Source: Halodesulfovibrio aestuarii DSM 17919 = ATCC 29578
GTDB taxonomy: Bacteria > Desulfobacterota > Desulfovibrionia > Desulfovibrionales > Desulfovibrionaceae
Assembly: GCF_000384815.1 (NCBI RefSeq)
Contig: NZ_ARQF01000019.1
Location: 124,001-188,000 of the forward strand
Direction of reading: 5' to 3'
DNA length: 64,000 bases
The notes under the pieces were generated by a model, which was not told where the DNA came from, made no database searches, and saw nothing but the letters and a program-made list of their open reading frames with translations. Each line of letters opens with the position of its first letter. Position 1 is the stretch's first letter. The translations under genes and the position numbers were made by a program. Shown one piece after another: positions 8,868 through 18,395 of this stretch.

Positions 8868-11417
8868 CTAAATCTGCTTCAACATTGTTCTGCTGATAAT
8901 CTCGTCCTGAACATCTTTGCAAAGTTCCACAAAGAATGCAGAGTAACCTGCAACGCGAACAACAAGGTCACGGTAATTTTCAGGATTCTTCTGTGCTGCA
9001 ATAAGCACATCATTATCAAGGTAGTTAAACTGCATTTCACCGTTACCAAGCATACTTGCTGTGCGGATAAGGGTAATTAAGCTTTCTTCACCCTGCGGAG
9101 TCTCCAGCAGACCGGACATGATCTTAAAGTTATGAACCATGCCAATGTTCATGCTGTCGTTAGACATTTTGGAAACAGATTTGATGATAGCGGTAGGCCC
9201 TTTGTAATCAACGCCATGACTTGGGCTGATACCGTCAGAAAGAGGTGTCCAAGCGCCTCGACCACCAGCGGATGCACCAGTAATCTGTCCAAACGGGGTG
9301 TTGTTGGAAATAGAAAGGGTTCCGTGACTCAATACTGAGTACAACGTCTTGTATTGGCGGTGCTCTTCTTCTGTGAAGCTTACAAGATCTGCTGCAATAA
9401 GGTCTGCGTAGTCGTCATCGTTGCCGTATTTTGGAGCAGCTGCACAATCTGCCTTCACCTGCGCGTACCCCTCAAAGTCAGCTTTGAGAGCTTCATTCAT
9501 CTGGGCAAGAGTGTACTTTTTCTCTTCAAATACAAGCTTCTTAATTGCAGCCATGGAGTCTACGTATGTTGCAAGCCCACTCCAAACCACACCCGGTCCA
9601 AAGTTGTACATTGCGCCACCAGAAGAAACATCACGTCCGTTTTCCATACAACCTTCATACATCATGGACATAAGAGGCTTAGGAGCAAGCTCTCTATGAA
9701 CTCGCTGTGAAATAACTGTTGCAACGCTTGTATGCTTAGTGATGTATCTGATCTGATCTTTTACAGCTTCTTCAAACTGTTCGTAGGTTGTAAACTGCTC
9801 AAGAGGTCCTGCGTCCGGAGTAACCTGCTTGCCATACCAGAGTGGCACACCATGGTTCAGAACCAATTCAATACAAATTGGCCACTGAGTGTACCCGGTA
9901 GAAGTCCACTGGTAGAGACGACCGGATTTTTGTGGTTCAACACACCCCATCAGACAGTAATCGCGAGCGTCTTCAATAGTTACGCCTTTTGCGAGCATCA
10001 TCTTAATGTGTGCATCATCAAAGTGAATTGCAGGGAAACCCATTCCTGAGCGAATTACTTCGATAATTTTCTTCAGATATTTATGAGGTGATTTGTTGTG
10101 GACGCGAGTCGCGAGTGAAGGCTGGTAAACGCGAACATGACGAACTGCATCCATGAGCAGGTAGGTAAGATCGTTTGTAGCATCAGTGCCATCACGTTTC
10201 ACACCACCGACACACATGTTTACAAACGGCTGGTACCCTGCAAAAAACTTAGAGCCACCTTCGTTGGTAATCCACATCATTTCAGACATTTTGATGAGCA
10301 TACAGCCTGCGAGGTCAAAAGCTTCATACTCAGTCATACGACCTGCTTCGAGGTCTGCCTTAAAATATGGGTACATGTACTGGTCAACGCGACCAATTGA
10401 CATACCAGTCTGGTTCTCTTCTACAACCAGAAGAGACTCAATAGTCCATACAGCCTGAATCGCTTCCCAGAAGGTTTCAGGCTTATGTGCAGGCACACGT
10501 GCGTTCACTTCAGAAATCTTCAGCAACTCTGCCTTACGCTGCGGATTGCTTTCTTTAGCGGCAAGTTCAGCTGCATACTCGGAAATTCTGCGAGCATAGA
10601 TCATGATACCTTCTGCGGTATCAATAAGAGATTTGTAGAAGTAAATTTTGTCGATATCGTCTGGGTTCTTGTAATCAAGTGTTTCAAGATGCCCACGAGC
10701 TTCAGCCTGAATATCAAGCATACCCTTGTTCATAAGGATAACGTCATAGCCGGGGTTGGAGTCACCGCCGCCGTTTAACGCATGGTAGGAACAATCGGAT
10801 ACAAACGACTCGCCTGAAAGTTCCCATAATCCTGCTTCACGGTATTGATCTTCGCAGTATTCATCGATGGATTTGCCTTCCCAGAATGGAAACAACTCTT
10901 CACGCATGTACCGCTTATCTTCTTCAGAAATATAAAATGGATCCTGCGGGCGGCTTCCGATGGTGTCGATTTCGTCCTTCATCCAGCGCCATGCAATATC
11001 AGGTGAAAATGCACCTGCGCGTGGAGCACCACAAGGAGCACCAACGATAAGTTCGTTATCCTGAATTACGAGAGGGGCAGTTTCGCAGCAGTATTTGAAA
11101 CACTTACCACGCAGCAGTACCTTAGGCATGCCAGGATTTTCTTTCGCGATCTTTGTAATTGCACGTGCTCTATGAGTGGTAACAGTCGGCACCTGCTTAA
11201 GAAAATTCTCTCTAAGGCGTGTATGGCGATCAGTAGGACCTTCAGGAATACCCTTACACTCTTGAGTGAGTACTGGTGCAGTGGCACTGTCTGTACTGGA
11301 TTTTTTCAAAAGGTCTTCGGTCACATCAGAAAACATTTTCTGCAATGCATCCCTGTCTTCCGAAGACATATTTTTTGTAGCTTCTGCAAGCTGCTTGGAT
11401 AATTCACGAATATCCAC
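8868..11417 (-). CDS. cutC: Choline trimethylamine-lyase CutC (glycyl-radical enzyme)
   Basis: 849 residues; cleaves choline to trimethylamine and acetaldehyde. Against the D. alaskensis enzyme the catalytic and choline-binding residues recur with a constant +3 offset: Tyr211, Asp219, Phe398, Cys492 and Glu494 (in GCVEP), Thr505, Tyr509, and the radical glycine Gly824 in RVAGYSAFF. That pattern separates it from glycerol/diol dehydratases, pyruvate formate-lyase and isethionate lyase. The first about 50 residues are an extra amphipathic segment expected to target it to the shell lumen. Followed directly by CutD. Confidence 0.97.
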   Translation of the reverse strand: MDIRELSKQLAEATKNMSSEDRDALQKMFSDVTEDLLKKSSTDSATAPVLTQECKGIPEGPTDRHTRLRENFLKQVPTVTTHRARAITKIAKENPGMPKVLLRGKCFKYCCETAPLVIQDNELIVGAPCGAPRAGAFSPDIAWRWMKDEIDTIGSRPQDPFYISEEDKRYMREELFPFWEGKSIDEYCEDQYREAGLWELSGESFVSDCSYHALNGGGDSNPGYDVILMNKGMLDIQAEARGHLETLDYKNPDDIDKIYFYKSLIDTAEGIMIYARRISEYAAELAAKESNPQRKAELLKISEVNARVPAHKPETFWEAIQAVWTIESLLVVEENQTGMSIGRVDQYMYPYFKADLEAGRMTEYEAFDLAGCMLIKMSEMMWITNEGGSKFFAGYQPFVNMCVGGVKRDGTDATNDLTYLLMDAVRHVRVYQPSLATRVHNKSPHKYLKKIIEVIRSGMGFPAIHFDDAHIKMMLAKGVTIEDARDYCLMGCVEPQKSGRLYQWTSTGYTQWPICIELVLNHGVPLWYGKQVTPDAGPLEQFTTYEQFEEAVKDQIRYITKHTSVATVISQRVHRELAPKPLMSMMYEGCMENGRDVSSGGAMYNFGPGVVWSGLATYVDSMAAIKKLVFEEKKYTLAQMNEALKADFEGYAQVKADCAAAPKYGNDDDYADLIAADLVSFTEEEHRQYKTLYSVLSHGTLSISNNTPFGQITGASAGGRGAWTPLSDGISPSHGVDYKGPTAIIKSVSKMSNDSMNIGMVHNFKIMSGLLETPQGEESLITLIRTASMLGNGEMQFNYLDNDVLIAAQKNPENYRDLVVRVAGYSAFFVELCKDVQDEIISRTMLKQI

Positions 11418-11435
11418 GACTACCTCGCTTTATTT

Positions 11436-12947
11436 TTAATTCTTATGACCACTATCTGCAGCAAGCACTTCTGCAATAGTTTCTTGTAAAATACGACGTA
11501 CTTCATTCAATGAGTCAGACTGAAAAGAGTTCGGCACAGCCCGTGGTACATTCTCATCAGATGCACCAAAAAGAATATTTGCGTTGGCAGATTCGATATC
11601 CCTGACACCGTATCCAACCTTACGCACATAGATGAGATTTTTTGGGGAAATATTATCAGAAGTGTACCCTTTGCCAGCGGAGCCACTTCCAAGTGTCATT
11701 GACGGAAACAAATTAGTTGTGGCCCCCATCCCCCCGAACACTGCAGGAGTGTTTACAAGCACCCTTCCAACAGGTTTTTTCAACGCAAAGAGCTTAATTA
11801 CGCTTTCGTCTCGGGAATGGATCACCAACGTGTGGCCACATCTCTCACTGAGAAGCAGCTCAATGCACTTTTCACACGCATGCATCCAATCGGGTTCAAT
11901 ATAAAAACTCAAAACAGGGCACAGCTTTTCACGGGAATAGATATCAAACTCAGCAATGTAGCTTCGCTCTGCAACAAGTACCTGAGTTCCGGCAGGCACT
12001 TGAAAGCCTGCCTTTTCTGCGACAGCAACAGCGGTGCGGCCGATACAGTCATGATTAAGGGTATTGGCAGGTAAGAATAGTAATTCACCAACGCTACGAG
12101 CTTCATCTTCCGACATGAAGTACGCACCATTCGCCTCGAATGCCCGTTTCACTTCAGCAGCAATACAACCATCAACCACAATAGCCTGCTCAGCTGCTGC
12201 AACTACGCCGTTATCAAAGGTCTTACTTGTGATAATATCTCTGACAGCCTGCTCAACATCAGCAGTCCGTTCAATAAACGCAGGAACATTACCTGCCCCG
12301 CCGTAAATAAGTGTCTTCCCAGACTCCTGTGCAGCCTGAAGCATTCCGGGAACACCCGTATTTAGAATCAATGCCACATGCCTATGTTGCATCAACTCAC
12401 GTGTACCGCTGGATGAAACAGTGTGCAGGTAAGACAATGCCCCATCAGGAAGACCATGGTTGCGACCAGTGTTTATCATGAAATCAATAACTTTCCCCAT
12501 AGTCTTACGAGCTCTGGGATGGGGGGAAAATACAATCGCGTTGCCTGATTTAATGGCGATCAGTGCCTTATAGATTGTAGTGGAAACCGGACTCGTAGCT
12601 GGACACAACGCAGCAATCACTCCGATTGGCACGCCTATGTCCATAGTCTGTTTATCCAGATCCTCAGCAACGACGCCTACACAACGCATTCCATGAAAAG
12701 CCCTACGGGAAAAGCCGCAGACAAAATTGTTTTTTTTCAGCTTATGCTGCCAATTGCCATACTCAGTCTCTTCAGCAGACATCATGGCAAATTCTCTCGT
12801 ATGCCGTTCAAGATCTTCAGCAATGTTGTCGACTATGGAATCAAGTTTTTCCTGCGAAAAGTCGGCAAGCTGTTGTTGAGCAACATAGGCATTTTCAACC
12901 AGAATTCTGGCCTGCTGAATTGAAAGCAAATCATTGTCTATAATCAT
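11436..12947 (-). CDS. Aldehyde dehydrogenase paralogue lacking the catalytic cysteine (CutF position)
   Basis: 503 residues, clearly homologous to EutE-type acylating aldehyde dehydrogenases along its whole length (N-terminal encapsulation-like helix, VPIGVIAALCPATSPVSTT, LIYGGAGN, SAGKGYTSDN). The cysteine that forms the thiohemiacetal is Ala250: FDNGVVAAAEQ replaces FDNG-x-x-C-A-S-E-Q. The codon is GCA (12198-12200, complement), so this is not a frameshift or a single obvious miscall. The frame is otherwise intact and well spaced, 18 bases before cutC. It probably cannot acylate CoA by the normal mechanism; a structural, NAD-binding or heteromeric partner role is inferred. Confidence 0.9.
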   Translation of the reverse strand: MIIDNDLLSIQQARILVENAYVAQQQLADFSQEKLDSIVDNIAEDLERHTREFAMMSAEETEYGNWQHKLKKNNFVCGFSRRAFHGMRCVGVVAEDLDKQTMDIGVPIGVIAALCPATSPVSTTIYKALIAIKSGNAIVFSPHPRARKTMGKVIDFMINTGRNHGLPDGALSYLHTVSSSGTRELMQHRHVALILNTGVPGMLQAAQESGKTLIYGGAGNVPAFIERTADVEQAVRDIITSKTFDNGVVAAAEQAIVVDGCIAAEVKRAFEANGAYFMSEDEARSVGELLFLPANTLNHDCIGRTAVAVAEKAGFQVPAGTQVLVAERSYIAEFDIYSREKLCPVLSFYIEPDWMHACEKCIELLLSERCGHTLVIHSRDESVIKLFALKKPVGRVLVNTPAVFGGMGATTNLFPSMTLGSGSAGKGYTSDNISPKNLIYVRKVGYGVRDIESANANILFGASDENVPRAVPNSFQSDSLNEVRRILQETIAEVLAADSGHKN

Positions 12948-12996
12948 CCACGCACTCCCGCTAAGTCTATTCTACCGTTCTCAATCTTGGCTCCGC

Positions 12997-13305
12997 CTAT
13001 TGCGGCAATAACTTTTCAGGAGCATAGCGCTTTGTGACTTTCTTTAAATCAGGATGAGGAGACGGGATCACAACAGAACTGTACACTTCCCCACCCATTG
13101 CTTTAACAGCTGCCACACCAGCCTGAACGGCTGCTTCGCAAGCAGCCACATCGCCTTCCATCAAAACTGAAATGTATCCAGAGGCAACGTTTTCGTACCC
13201 TGCAAGTTCAACATCTGCGGCTTTCATCATGGCGTCAGCAGCCTCAAGTACATAAACAAGACCAAATGCTTCCAGTAATCCTAACGCGCGAGCTCCACTC
13301 ATCAT
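12997..13305 (-). CDS. BMC-H hexameric shell protein
   Basis: 102 residues. Canonical BMC domain: ALGLLEAFGLVYVLEAADAM, VELAGYENVASGYISVLMEG, DVAACEAAVQAGV. A short basic tail follows. The start is ATG 13305 or the next codon; GGAG precedes both. It directly abuts the end of the shell gene upstream. Confidence 0.95.
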   Translation of the reverse strand: MMSGARALGLLEAFGLVYVLEAADAMMKAADVELAGYENVASGYISVLMEGDVAACEAAVQAGVAAVKAMGGEVYSSVVIPSPHPDLKKVTKRYAPEKLLPQ

Positions 13306-13605
13306 CTACTCCACATCAATGTCATGAACTGAAACAATGTCACCCACACCGCTAACTGGACGCGCCATTACATTATGGGCAGTAAGCTTCCCAATAGAAG
13401 AAGCAGCCTTAACTCCAGCTTCAACTGCGGATTTTACTGCGGCTACATCCCCTTTCACCATCACAGTTACGAGGGTGGAACCGATGTTTTCATAAGAAAC
13501 AAGCTCTACATCAGCTGCTTTAAGCATCATGTCACACGCATACAAAGCGGGAACCATCCCGACTGTTTCAATGAGACCAAGAGCATTCTCGCCGTAATAA
13601 CGCAT
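13306..13605 (-). CDS. BMC-H hexameric shell protein, first gene of the cut operon
   Basis: 99 residues, single BMC domain (ALGLIETVGMVPALYACDMM, VTVMVKGDVAAVKSAVEAG). An AAGGAG site precedes the ATG at 13605. It is the promoter-proximal gene of the minus-strand operon, which runs without a gap over 300 bases to the left edge, so its promoter should lie in 13606-14978. Confidence 0.95.
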   Translation of the reverse strand: MRYYGENALGLIETVGMVPALYACDMMLKAADVELVSYENIGSTLVTVMVKGDVAAVKSAVEAGVKAASSIGKLTAHNVMARPVSGVGDIVSVHDIDVE

Positions 13606-13834
13606 GGGGATATTCTCCTTAAAACTAATACGCCCTCTCCATTTCCCGCCTAAAACGGTAATGCATTCGGGGCTGCATCAATGATTCTTCTCGTTACAAA
13701 AGCTGTCAGAGCAGCCTGTGAAAATATGAGGTTTTATGCTTCAGGAACCTAGCTGAGGCCCTTGTGGTGGCAGCCAATACATTTTTAACCCCCTCAACAA
13801 CAAACTGCAGATGAACAACCAGTTCCACCTGCAG

Positions 13835-13850
13835 TGCAAATTCTTTTCCA
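13835..13850 (-). promoter_or_regulatory. Candidate sigma54 (-24/-12) promoter of the cut operon
   Basis: On the minus strand the sequence is TGGAAAAGAATTTGCA. GG and GC are separated by exactly 10 bases and the -12 element TTTGCA is good, but the -24 element TGGAAA departs from TGGCAC. The leader to the first shell gene would be about 220 bases. Weakest of the promoter calls here. Confidence 0.35.
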
Positions 13851-14345
13851 ATCTTGCTCTCACAACTCTTTTCAAAAAAAAAAAGCATGATTGCGGTTCT
13901 TTTTTTTATCCGCAGCCATACTTTTGCATACAATCTCATGTTACTGAACACCAACACATCACCTAACTAACATGCTGTGATAATATATATTTCTCTTTTT
14001 TATTTTCACTCTCCTCATAGACAGCAAGACCACACGTAAGACGGTCTCAAGAAAATATTTTTATTTTGCAATAGGCTTAGCCCAGCAATAAGACGTTCAT
14101 CACCTCTAGAACCCAGTTATATGAGTCCTAAAAACTTCAGGTAAACAATTTTAGCCCTACTCCACATGTCCCAGCATATAAAATCCTAAAAAGCAGCTAT
14201 CCACTCGCGCAACACACCATAACAACAAAGAATATTATAACTAAACACTCAAGTTCTTACTTACTGCAATAGTAGTTTTTAATTTGTGAAAAAATGCCAC
14301 ACAGTCAGAAAAAGAATTCACCTGAACACATAAAAGCTTACGAAC

Positions 14346-14361
14346 ACGACATGCATGTCGT
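14346..14361. promoter_or_regulatory. Operator: perfect palindrome CGACA-TGCA-TGTCG
   Basis: ACGACATGCATGTCGT is a perfect 16-base palindrome in the cut/permease divergent region. It has the core shared with the sites near 16304, 20248, 23023, 23093, 29214 and 34000. Confidence 0.7.
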
Positions 14362-14436
14362 TTAATGCACCACTTCTGTCTCGTTTCTTTTTATCGTTAT
14401 ATTTTAAGTTGTTACATTTTAAAAAAACTAAAATAA

Positions 14437-14448
14437 GACATTTCTGTC
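14437..14448. promoter_or_regulatory. Operator-like site GACA-TTTC-TGTC
   Basis: Palindromic core with the same four-base spacer; the outer C/G pair is lost. It lies 89 bases centre to centre from the perfect palindrome at 14346. Confidence 0.45.
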
Positions 14449-14739
14449 ACCACCCCGCTCAAATCCATCCTCACACACTCACCTAAATTCTTTTTTATAA
14501 TATTATTAGTATGTTCTGAAAGAAATTACAAAAAGAACTGCACTAACAGGCAATTACTGTGCCCAGTCTCACACACATTTTGGGGCGCTCATGTCGTTAT
14601 TACACGTATCGAAGTAATTATAATGTTATGAACCTGTGCCACACTCACCTCTCTTAGCGAAATCCGCTAAAAAACACTTTACTACAGGGTACAACAAAAG
14701 ACTTTTCTAATCACTCATGCCAATTGTCGCCTTCAATAA

Positions 14740-14754
14740 CCACAGACATGTCGC
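14740..14754. promoter_or_regulatory. Operator-like site CCACA-GACA-TGTCGC
   Basis: One mismatch to CGACA-N4-TGTCG. It lies about 190 bases upstream of the -24/-12 element at 14929, a usual distance for an enhancer site. Confidence 0.45.
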
Positions 14755-14928
14755 ACTCGATATTCACTAAAACCTTCTATCGCAGTCCCAGACAATTCCT
14801 TTGTCTAACCATCTGAACTTTCACTACCTGCACCATGGTGCCAGTGCCATATTCGCTTTTTTTTTCTGACAAACCATGCCTCATCTAAAAATGCACCATG
14901 AGAGATTTTTCACAATAGCAACGTTACG

Positions 14929-14944
14929 TGGCATGCTACATGCA
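14929..14944 (+). promoter_or_regulatory. Sigma54 promoter of the EamA permease operon
   Basis: TGGCATGCTACATGCA: GG and GC are exactly 10 bases apart, with near-consensus -24 and -12 elements. It lies 35 bases upstream of the ATG at 14979. Confidence 0.7.
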
Positions 14945-14978
14945 ACCTCCGGGCTTCAGACTAAAGGAGAATTAACAC

Positions 14979-15983
14979 ATGAAACTACAATCAAGTGTCA
15001 ACATTGAGTCGCTTGTAGCCCAGCGAAACATGCATTTTGCAAGAACAGGCATCCTTATCGCCTTATTTTCTGGAATGACTTGGGGACTTGATGGCGTTGT
15101 CCTTGGCAGCGCTCTCACCATGGCTCCATTTATTGATCCAGAGCTGTGGCTGCTCGCCCCATTAACTGCCGCTGCAATGCATGATGCAACATCTGCATTT
15201 GTAATCACTGCTATCAATATTTACTCAGGAAAGAGCAAAGAAATTTTCCGCAGCCTGCTCAGCAAGCCTGGCAAATTTATATGCCTTGGAGCGTTGATGG
15301 GAGGCCCAATTGGGATGGGAGGATACTTGCTTGCGCTCAAATTTGCAGGCCCGGCATTTGTGCTGCCAATCACGACTCTTTATCCAGCAATAGCCTCATT
15401 ACTTGCTGTTGTGGTGCTTAAAGAAAATATTTCTAAACTAGCTTGGGCGGGTTTAGGCATGTGTATTTTAGGCGCAATAGTTATTGGTTACACACCGCCA
15501 AGTGGCGAAACAACCAGCCAATTTTATTACGGAATCGCCTTTGCATTTCTTGCAACAATTGGATGGGGCTCAGAAGGAGTGTGTTCTACATATGGCATGG
15601 ATTTGCTTGACCCCTCTGTTGTACTAAACATACGCCAACTCGTTTCTGCCACCACCTACCTGCTCGTTATTCTTCCCATTGCAGGCGGCTACATGATTCT
15701 TACTGAAGCAGCATGGAATATTTCTGGTGACCTGATTCTTTTTGCAGGCGTTCTGGGCGCTGCTTCGTACCTGACATGGTACCGGGCAATGAACATGACT
15801 GGAGTAAGCCGGGCAATGGGGATTAACGTCACCTATGCGCTCTGGGGAATTATTTTTAGTTCCGTCTTTATGGACACAGAAATTACCGCAACCCTCGTCA
15901 TCGGAGCCATCATTATTACTGCGGGCATGATCATGGTTGTAGGCAATCCTAAAAATATGACAACCCTTCGCAATGTGAACTAG
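14979..15983 (+). CDS. EamA-family (DMT) permease
   Basis: 334 residues, about ten predicted membrane segments in two EamA repeats (first GILIALFSGMTWGLDGVVLG, second IAFAFLATIGWGSEGVCSTYG). Substrate is not readable from the sequence. It is transcribed divergently from the cut operon under a sigma54-type promoter with operator sites. Export of trimethylamine or uptake of choline or a related amine are reasonable guesses only. AAAGGAG precedes the ATG. Confidence 0.85.
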   Translation: MKLQSSVNIESLVAQRNMHFARTGILIALFSGMTWGLDGVVLGSALTMAPFIDPELWLLAPLTAAAMHDATSAFVITAINIYSGKSKEIFRSLLSKPGKFICLGALMGGPIGMGGYLLALKFAGPAFVLPITTLYPAIASLLAVVVLKENISKLAWAGLGMCILGAIVIGYTPPSGETTSQFYYGIAFAFLATIGWGSEGVCSTYGMDLLDPSVVLNIRQLVSATTYLLVILPIAGGYMILTEAAWNISGDLILFAGVLGAASYLTWYRAMNMTGVSRAMGINVTYALWGIIFSSVFMDTEITATLVIGAIIITAGMIMVVGNPKNMTTLRNVN

Positions 15984-15991
15984 AGGTCACC

Positions 15992-16267
15992 ATGACAACA
16001 CACAAATTACCGCTCAAAATGAGTATCGCTCAGATTTTCACAGATCAGGCTCCCCGCACTAAACACCATGTTTTTGTTGAACTAAAATCCAGCTATGGCA
16101 CTGAAAAACAATTCACGCGAGATACCATCGAAAATCATCTCATGTCCTTAAAAGCTGTCGGCATTCTTAAAGCTGAAGAAGCACGTCTCACTGCTCGTAA
16201 CGAACTAGTACAAGCATACGTCATCACCTCTTTCGGGCTTTCCAAACTGGCCAGTAAGCTTAACTAA
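15992..16267 (+). CDS. Small winged-helix-like protein, unknown function
   Basis: 91 residues, eight bases after the permease with its own GAGGT site, so in the same operon. The helix-helix pattern QFTRDTIENHLMSLKAVGIL followed by a hydrophobic strand pair (NELVQAYVITSFGLSKLASK) resembles a winged helix-turn-helix. I recognise no named family. It could be an accessory regulator of the amine genes. Confidence 0.65.
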   Translation: MTTHKLPLKMSIAQIFTDQAPRTKHHVFVELKSSYGTEKQFTRDTIENHLMSLKAVGILKAEEARLTARNELVQAYVITSFGLSKLASKLN

Positions 16268-16283
16268 ATTTTACAAAAAAAGA

Positions 16284-16297
16284 GGACATTACTGTCT
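16284..16297. promoter_or_regulatory. Operator-like site GGACA-TTAC-TGTCT
   Basis: Four-base spacer and GACA/TGTC core conserved. Its centre lies exactly 20 bases from the next site, two helical turns. Confidence 0.5.
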
Positions 16298-16303
16298 AAT
16301 TAA

Positions 16304-16317
16304 CGACACTAATGTCC
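16304..16317. promoter_or_regulatory. Operator CGACA-CTAA-TGTCC
   Basis: One mismatch to the palindrome. Paired with the site at 16284, and upstream of the sigma54 promoter of the BCCT gene. Confidence 0.6.
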
Positions 16318-16358
16318 TCTCTTTAACCATCTGTATTTATAAACTTAAAAAATATATA

Positions 16359-16374
16359 GCGACACCAATGTCAC
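16359..16374. promoter_or_regulatory. Operator GCGACA-CCAA-TGTCAC
   Basis: One outer mismatch. It lies about 100 bases upstream of the -24/-12 element at 16468, a classical enhancer distance. Confidence 0.65.
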
Positions 16375-16467
16375 TCTGCATCCAAATTACGCATTCTTGA
16401 ATTCGTTTCCACTAACCGATACAGCTACAATCAACAGTTTTACACTAAAAAATGCCAATGTGAAAAA

Positions 16468-16484
16468 TGGCACAAATAATGCTT
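16468..16484 (+). promoter_or_regulatory. Sigma54 promoter of the first BCCT transporter
   Basis: TGGCACAAATAATGCTT: perfect TGGCAC, GG-N10-GC spacing, -12 element ATGCT. It leaves a leader of roughly 90 bases before the ATG at 16587. Confidence 0.75.
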
Positions 16485-16586
16485 TATGCACAGAGTCAGA
16501 ACCCAACTCCCAAAACTTTAAGCTGCGCCGAACACAGCTAACATTTCATATAAGGCGCTCCTGGCACTTTCAACCAAGGAGAAAAC

Positions 16587-18218
16587 ATGGAAGAAACAGG
16601 GAACACACCTAATAGTGATTTAAGACCTGATTATAAAATTCTTATACCGACATCACTTGTTATTTTAAGTGTTTGTATACCTTTTGTTTTATATCCAGAC
16701 GCAAGCCAAAGCATCTTGAAAACTATCTTCAACATGCTTTCAACTTACGCGGGCTCCGCTTTCTTGTGGATCAGTCTCTCATTCGTTGCTCTTTCGCTCT
16801 ACTTCATCTTTTCGAAATACGGTAACATCAAATTTGGTGAGCCTGATGAGAAGCCGGCGTTCTCAGATATCTCATGGATTGCCATGATGTTCTGCACCGG
16901 TGTTGCTGGTGCCGTAATGTACTGGTCTGTAGCAGAACCACTTTTTGACCTTGCTTTCCCGCCAATGCACGCTGCGCCTTTCTCCAAGGAAGCGTATGAA
17001 TGGGCGACTACATATGTACTTTTCCATTGGGGTCCACTCACATGGTCATGGTATGTAATCTGTGCAATTCCTATCTGCTACATGTACTACAAACGCAAAA
17101 AGCCAGTCCTTCGCATCAGTACAGCGTGCGAAGAAGCACTTGGCAAGCGTGTAAACGGCCCGCTCGGCTCTGCTATTGACTCTTTTTTCTGCATCGGACT
17201 GGTAGCATCAAACGCAGCAGTAATGGCGATTTCTGTTCCAATCATTGCATTCTCTCTATCCGAAACTTTTGGCATCGAGCCGTCTCTCGGCCTCCAGCTC
17301 ATCGTACTCGCCACAAGTACTGTTATCTTTAGCGCCAGTGTTGCAGCAGGGCTGGAAAAAGGTATTGCGAACCTTAGCTACGTAAACCTTATTATTGCGA
17401 TTGCACTCATCACCTTTGCATTTATTGTTGGTCCTACAACATACATTGTAGATAACTTTACAAACGCATTCGGTATGATGCTTAGCAACTTCTTCCACAT
17501 GTCCCTTTGGACTGATCCGCATACCAGCGGAACATTCCCTCAGGACTGGACAGTGTTTTACGCTCTTTGGATGGCGAGTTATGGTCCATTTATGGGTCTC
17601 TTTATTGCTCGTATCTCAAAAGGCAGAACCGTACGTCAGATCGTATCTATGGGTCTGATTTTCGGTATTCTTGGTGGTTGGCTCATCCATGGCGTCTTTG
17701 GTGGATACACTCTCCATCTCCAGCTCACCGGCGCTCTTGACGCTGCGGGAATTCTCAAAGAGTTCGGTCCTGCAATGGCTGTTGTAAAAGTATTAAGCAG
17801 CCTCCCTGGCGGCATAGCTATTCTGCTCGCATACTGCGTATTTTCAACCATTTTCCTTGCAACCTCTGTTGACTCTGCTGCATATGCGCTCTCCACAGCT
17901 TGCACCCGCAAACTTGGTATCGGTGATCATCCAACTGTTGGCCACCGTTTCTTCTGGGCCTTCCTGCAAGCCATCCTTCCTGCTTCCATGCTTTTCATTG
18001 GCGGCATAGCCCCAATGAAGACTTTTGCAAACGTTGCGGGCGCTCTGATGATCCTTGTTATTATCCCGATGGTCATCTCTCTCTTCAAAATGCTCAAAGA
18101 CGAAGACCCTGTTCGTCTTAAGTATCCTGAAATCGCAGACAAACTTGAGCGCTTAGACAAACTTGAAGCTCTTGCTGATCTTGAATCCCCTAAACAGGAC
18201 TACAAACAAGCAAGCTAA
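16587..18218 (+). CDS. BCCT-family quaternary-amine transporter
   Basis: 543 residues, about 12 membrane segments. Family motifs: GVAGAVMYWSVAEPLFDLAF and ASYGPFMGLFIARISKGRTV. In the substrate-binding helix the aromatic box reads W-M-A-S-Y where BetP has W-W-I-S-W, so one tryptophan is methionine and one tyrosine; the Y is shared with CaiT-like members (from memory). It should import choline, betaine or carnitine-type compounds. AAGGAG precedes the ATG. Three operators and a sigma54 promoter lie upstream, linking it to choline degradation. About 50% similar by eye to the product of 32183-33748. Confidence 0.93.
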   Translation: MEETGNTPNSDLRPDYKILIPTSLVILSVCIPFVLYPDASQSILKTIFNMLSTYAGSAFLWISLSFVALSLYFIFSKYGNIKFGEPDEKPAFSDISWIAMMFCTGVAGAVMYWSVAEPLFDLAFPPMHAAPFSKEAYEWATTYVLFHWGPLTWSWYVICAIPICYMYYKRKKPVLRISTACEEALGKRVNGPLGSAIDSFFCIGLVASNAAVMAISVPIIAFSLSETFGIEPSLGLQLIVLATSTVIFSASVAAGLEKGIANLSYVNLIIAIALITFAFIVGPTTYIVDNFTNAFGMMLSNFFHMSLWTDPHTSGTFPQDWTVFYALWMASYGPFMGLFIARISKGRTVRQIVSMGLIFGILGGWLIHGVFGGYTLHLQLTGALDAAGILKEFGPAMAVVKVLSSLPGGIAILLAYCVFSTIFLATSVDSAAYALSTACTRKLGIGDHPTVGHRFFWAFLQAILPASMLFIGGIAPMKTFANVAGALMILVIIPMVISLFKMLKDEDPVRLKYPEIADKLERLDKLEALADLESPKQDYKQAS

Positions 18219-18244
18219 TTACTCAACTGTATTGCTAGATTATT

Positions 18245-18275
18245 AAAAAGCCCGCAGAGATTCTGCGGGCTTTTT
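18245..18275 (+). terminator. Rho-independent terminator of the BCCT gene
   Basis: AAAAAGCCCGCAGA pairs with TCTGCGGGCTTTTT around a three-base loop, and a T-run follows. It lies 27 bases after the stop. Confidence 0.9.
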
Positions 18276-18359
18276 CTATAGGCAGTACGTTGAACTGATT
18301 ACGCACAACAAAGCACAAGGTTAGAAATTTTGAATCAAGATCAAAATAGCATTACAAAA

Positions 18360-18395
18360 CCCCGTACAAGATCCTTTGCCGGATCTTGTACGGGG
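18360..18395. repeat. Perfect 15-bp inverted repeat
   Basis: CCCCGTACAAGATCC and GGATCTTGTACGGGG are separated by six bases. No strong T-run follows on either strand. It may be a backup terminator or a boundary element. Confidence 0.6.

Larger units (their letters stand above)
13606..14978 (+). other. Divergent regulatory intergenic region between cut operon and EamA permease
   Basis: About 1.4 kb, AT-rich, with no convincing coding sequence on either strand. It contains the sigma54-type promoter of the permease (14929-14944), a possible sigma54-type promoter for the cut operon on the minus strand (13835-13850) and three CGACA-N4-TGTCG-like operators (14346, 14437, 14740). It is the largest non-coding stretch of the window that also carries operators, as expected for enhancer-type control. 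Confidence 0.7.
16281..16320 (+). terminator. Hairpin after the permease operon, overlapping two operators
   Basis: AGAGGACATTA pairs with TAATGTCCTCT around an 18-base loop, followed by CTTTAA. It could end the permease transcript, but the T-run is poor. Each arm also contains an operator-like palindrome, so the hairpin may simply reflect two operators arranged symmetrically. Confidence 0.45.

Noticed and set aside
8868-11417. Isethionate sulfo-lyase or diol dehydratase instead of CutC
   Set aside because: All choline-pocket residues known from D. alaskensis CutC are present at a constant offset.
14290-14310. Possible minus-strand -24/-12 element TGGCAT-TTTTT-CACAA for the cut operon
   Set aside because: The -12 GC is missing at the required 10-base spacing.
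14790-14815. AGACAA/TTGTCT inverted repeat near 14790
   Set aside because: The spacer and core differ from the four-base-spaced operator, so I did not count it.
16397-16612. 71-residue frame upstream of the first BCCT gene
   Set aside because: Spans the -24/-12 promoter and overlaps the BCCT start; no ribosome site.
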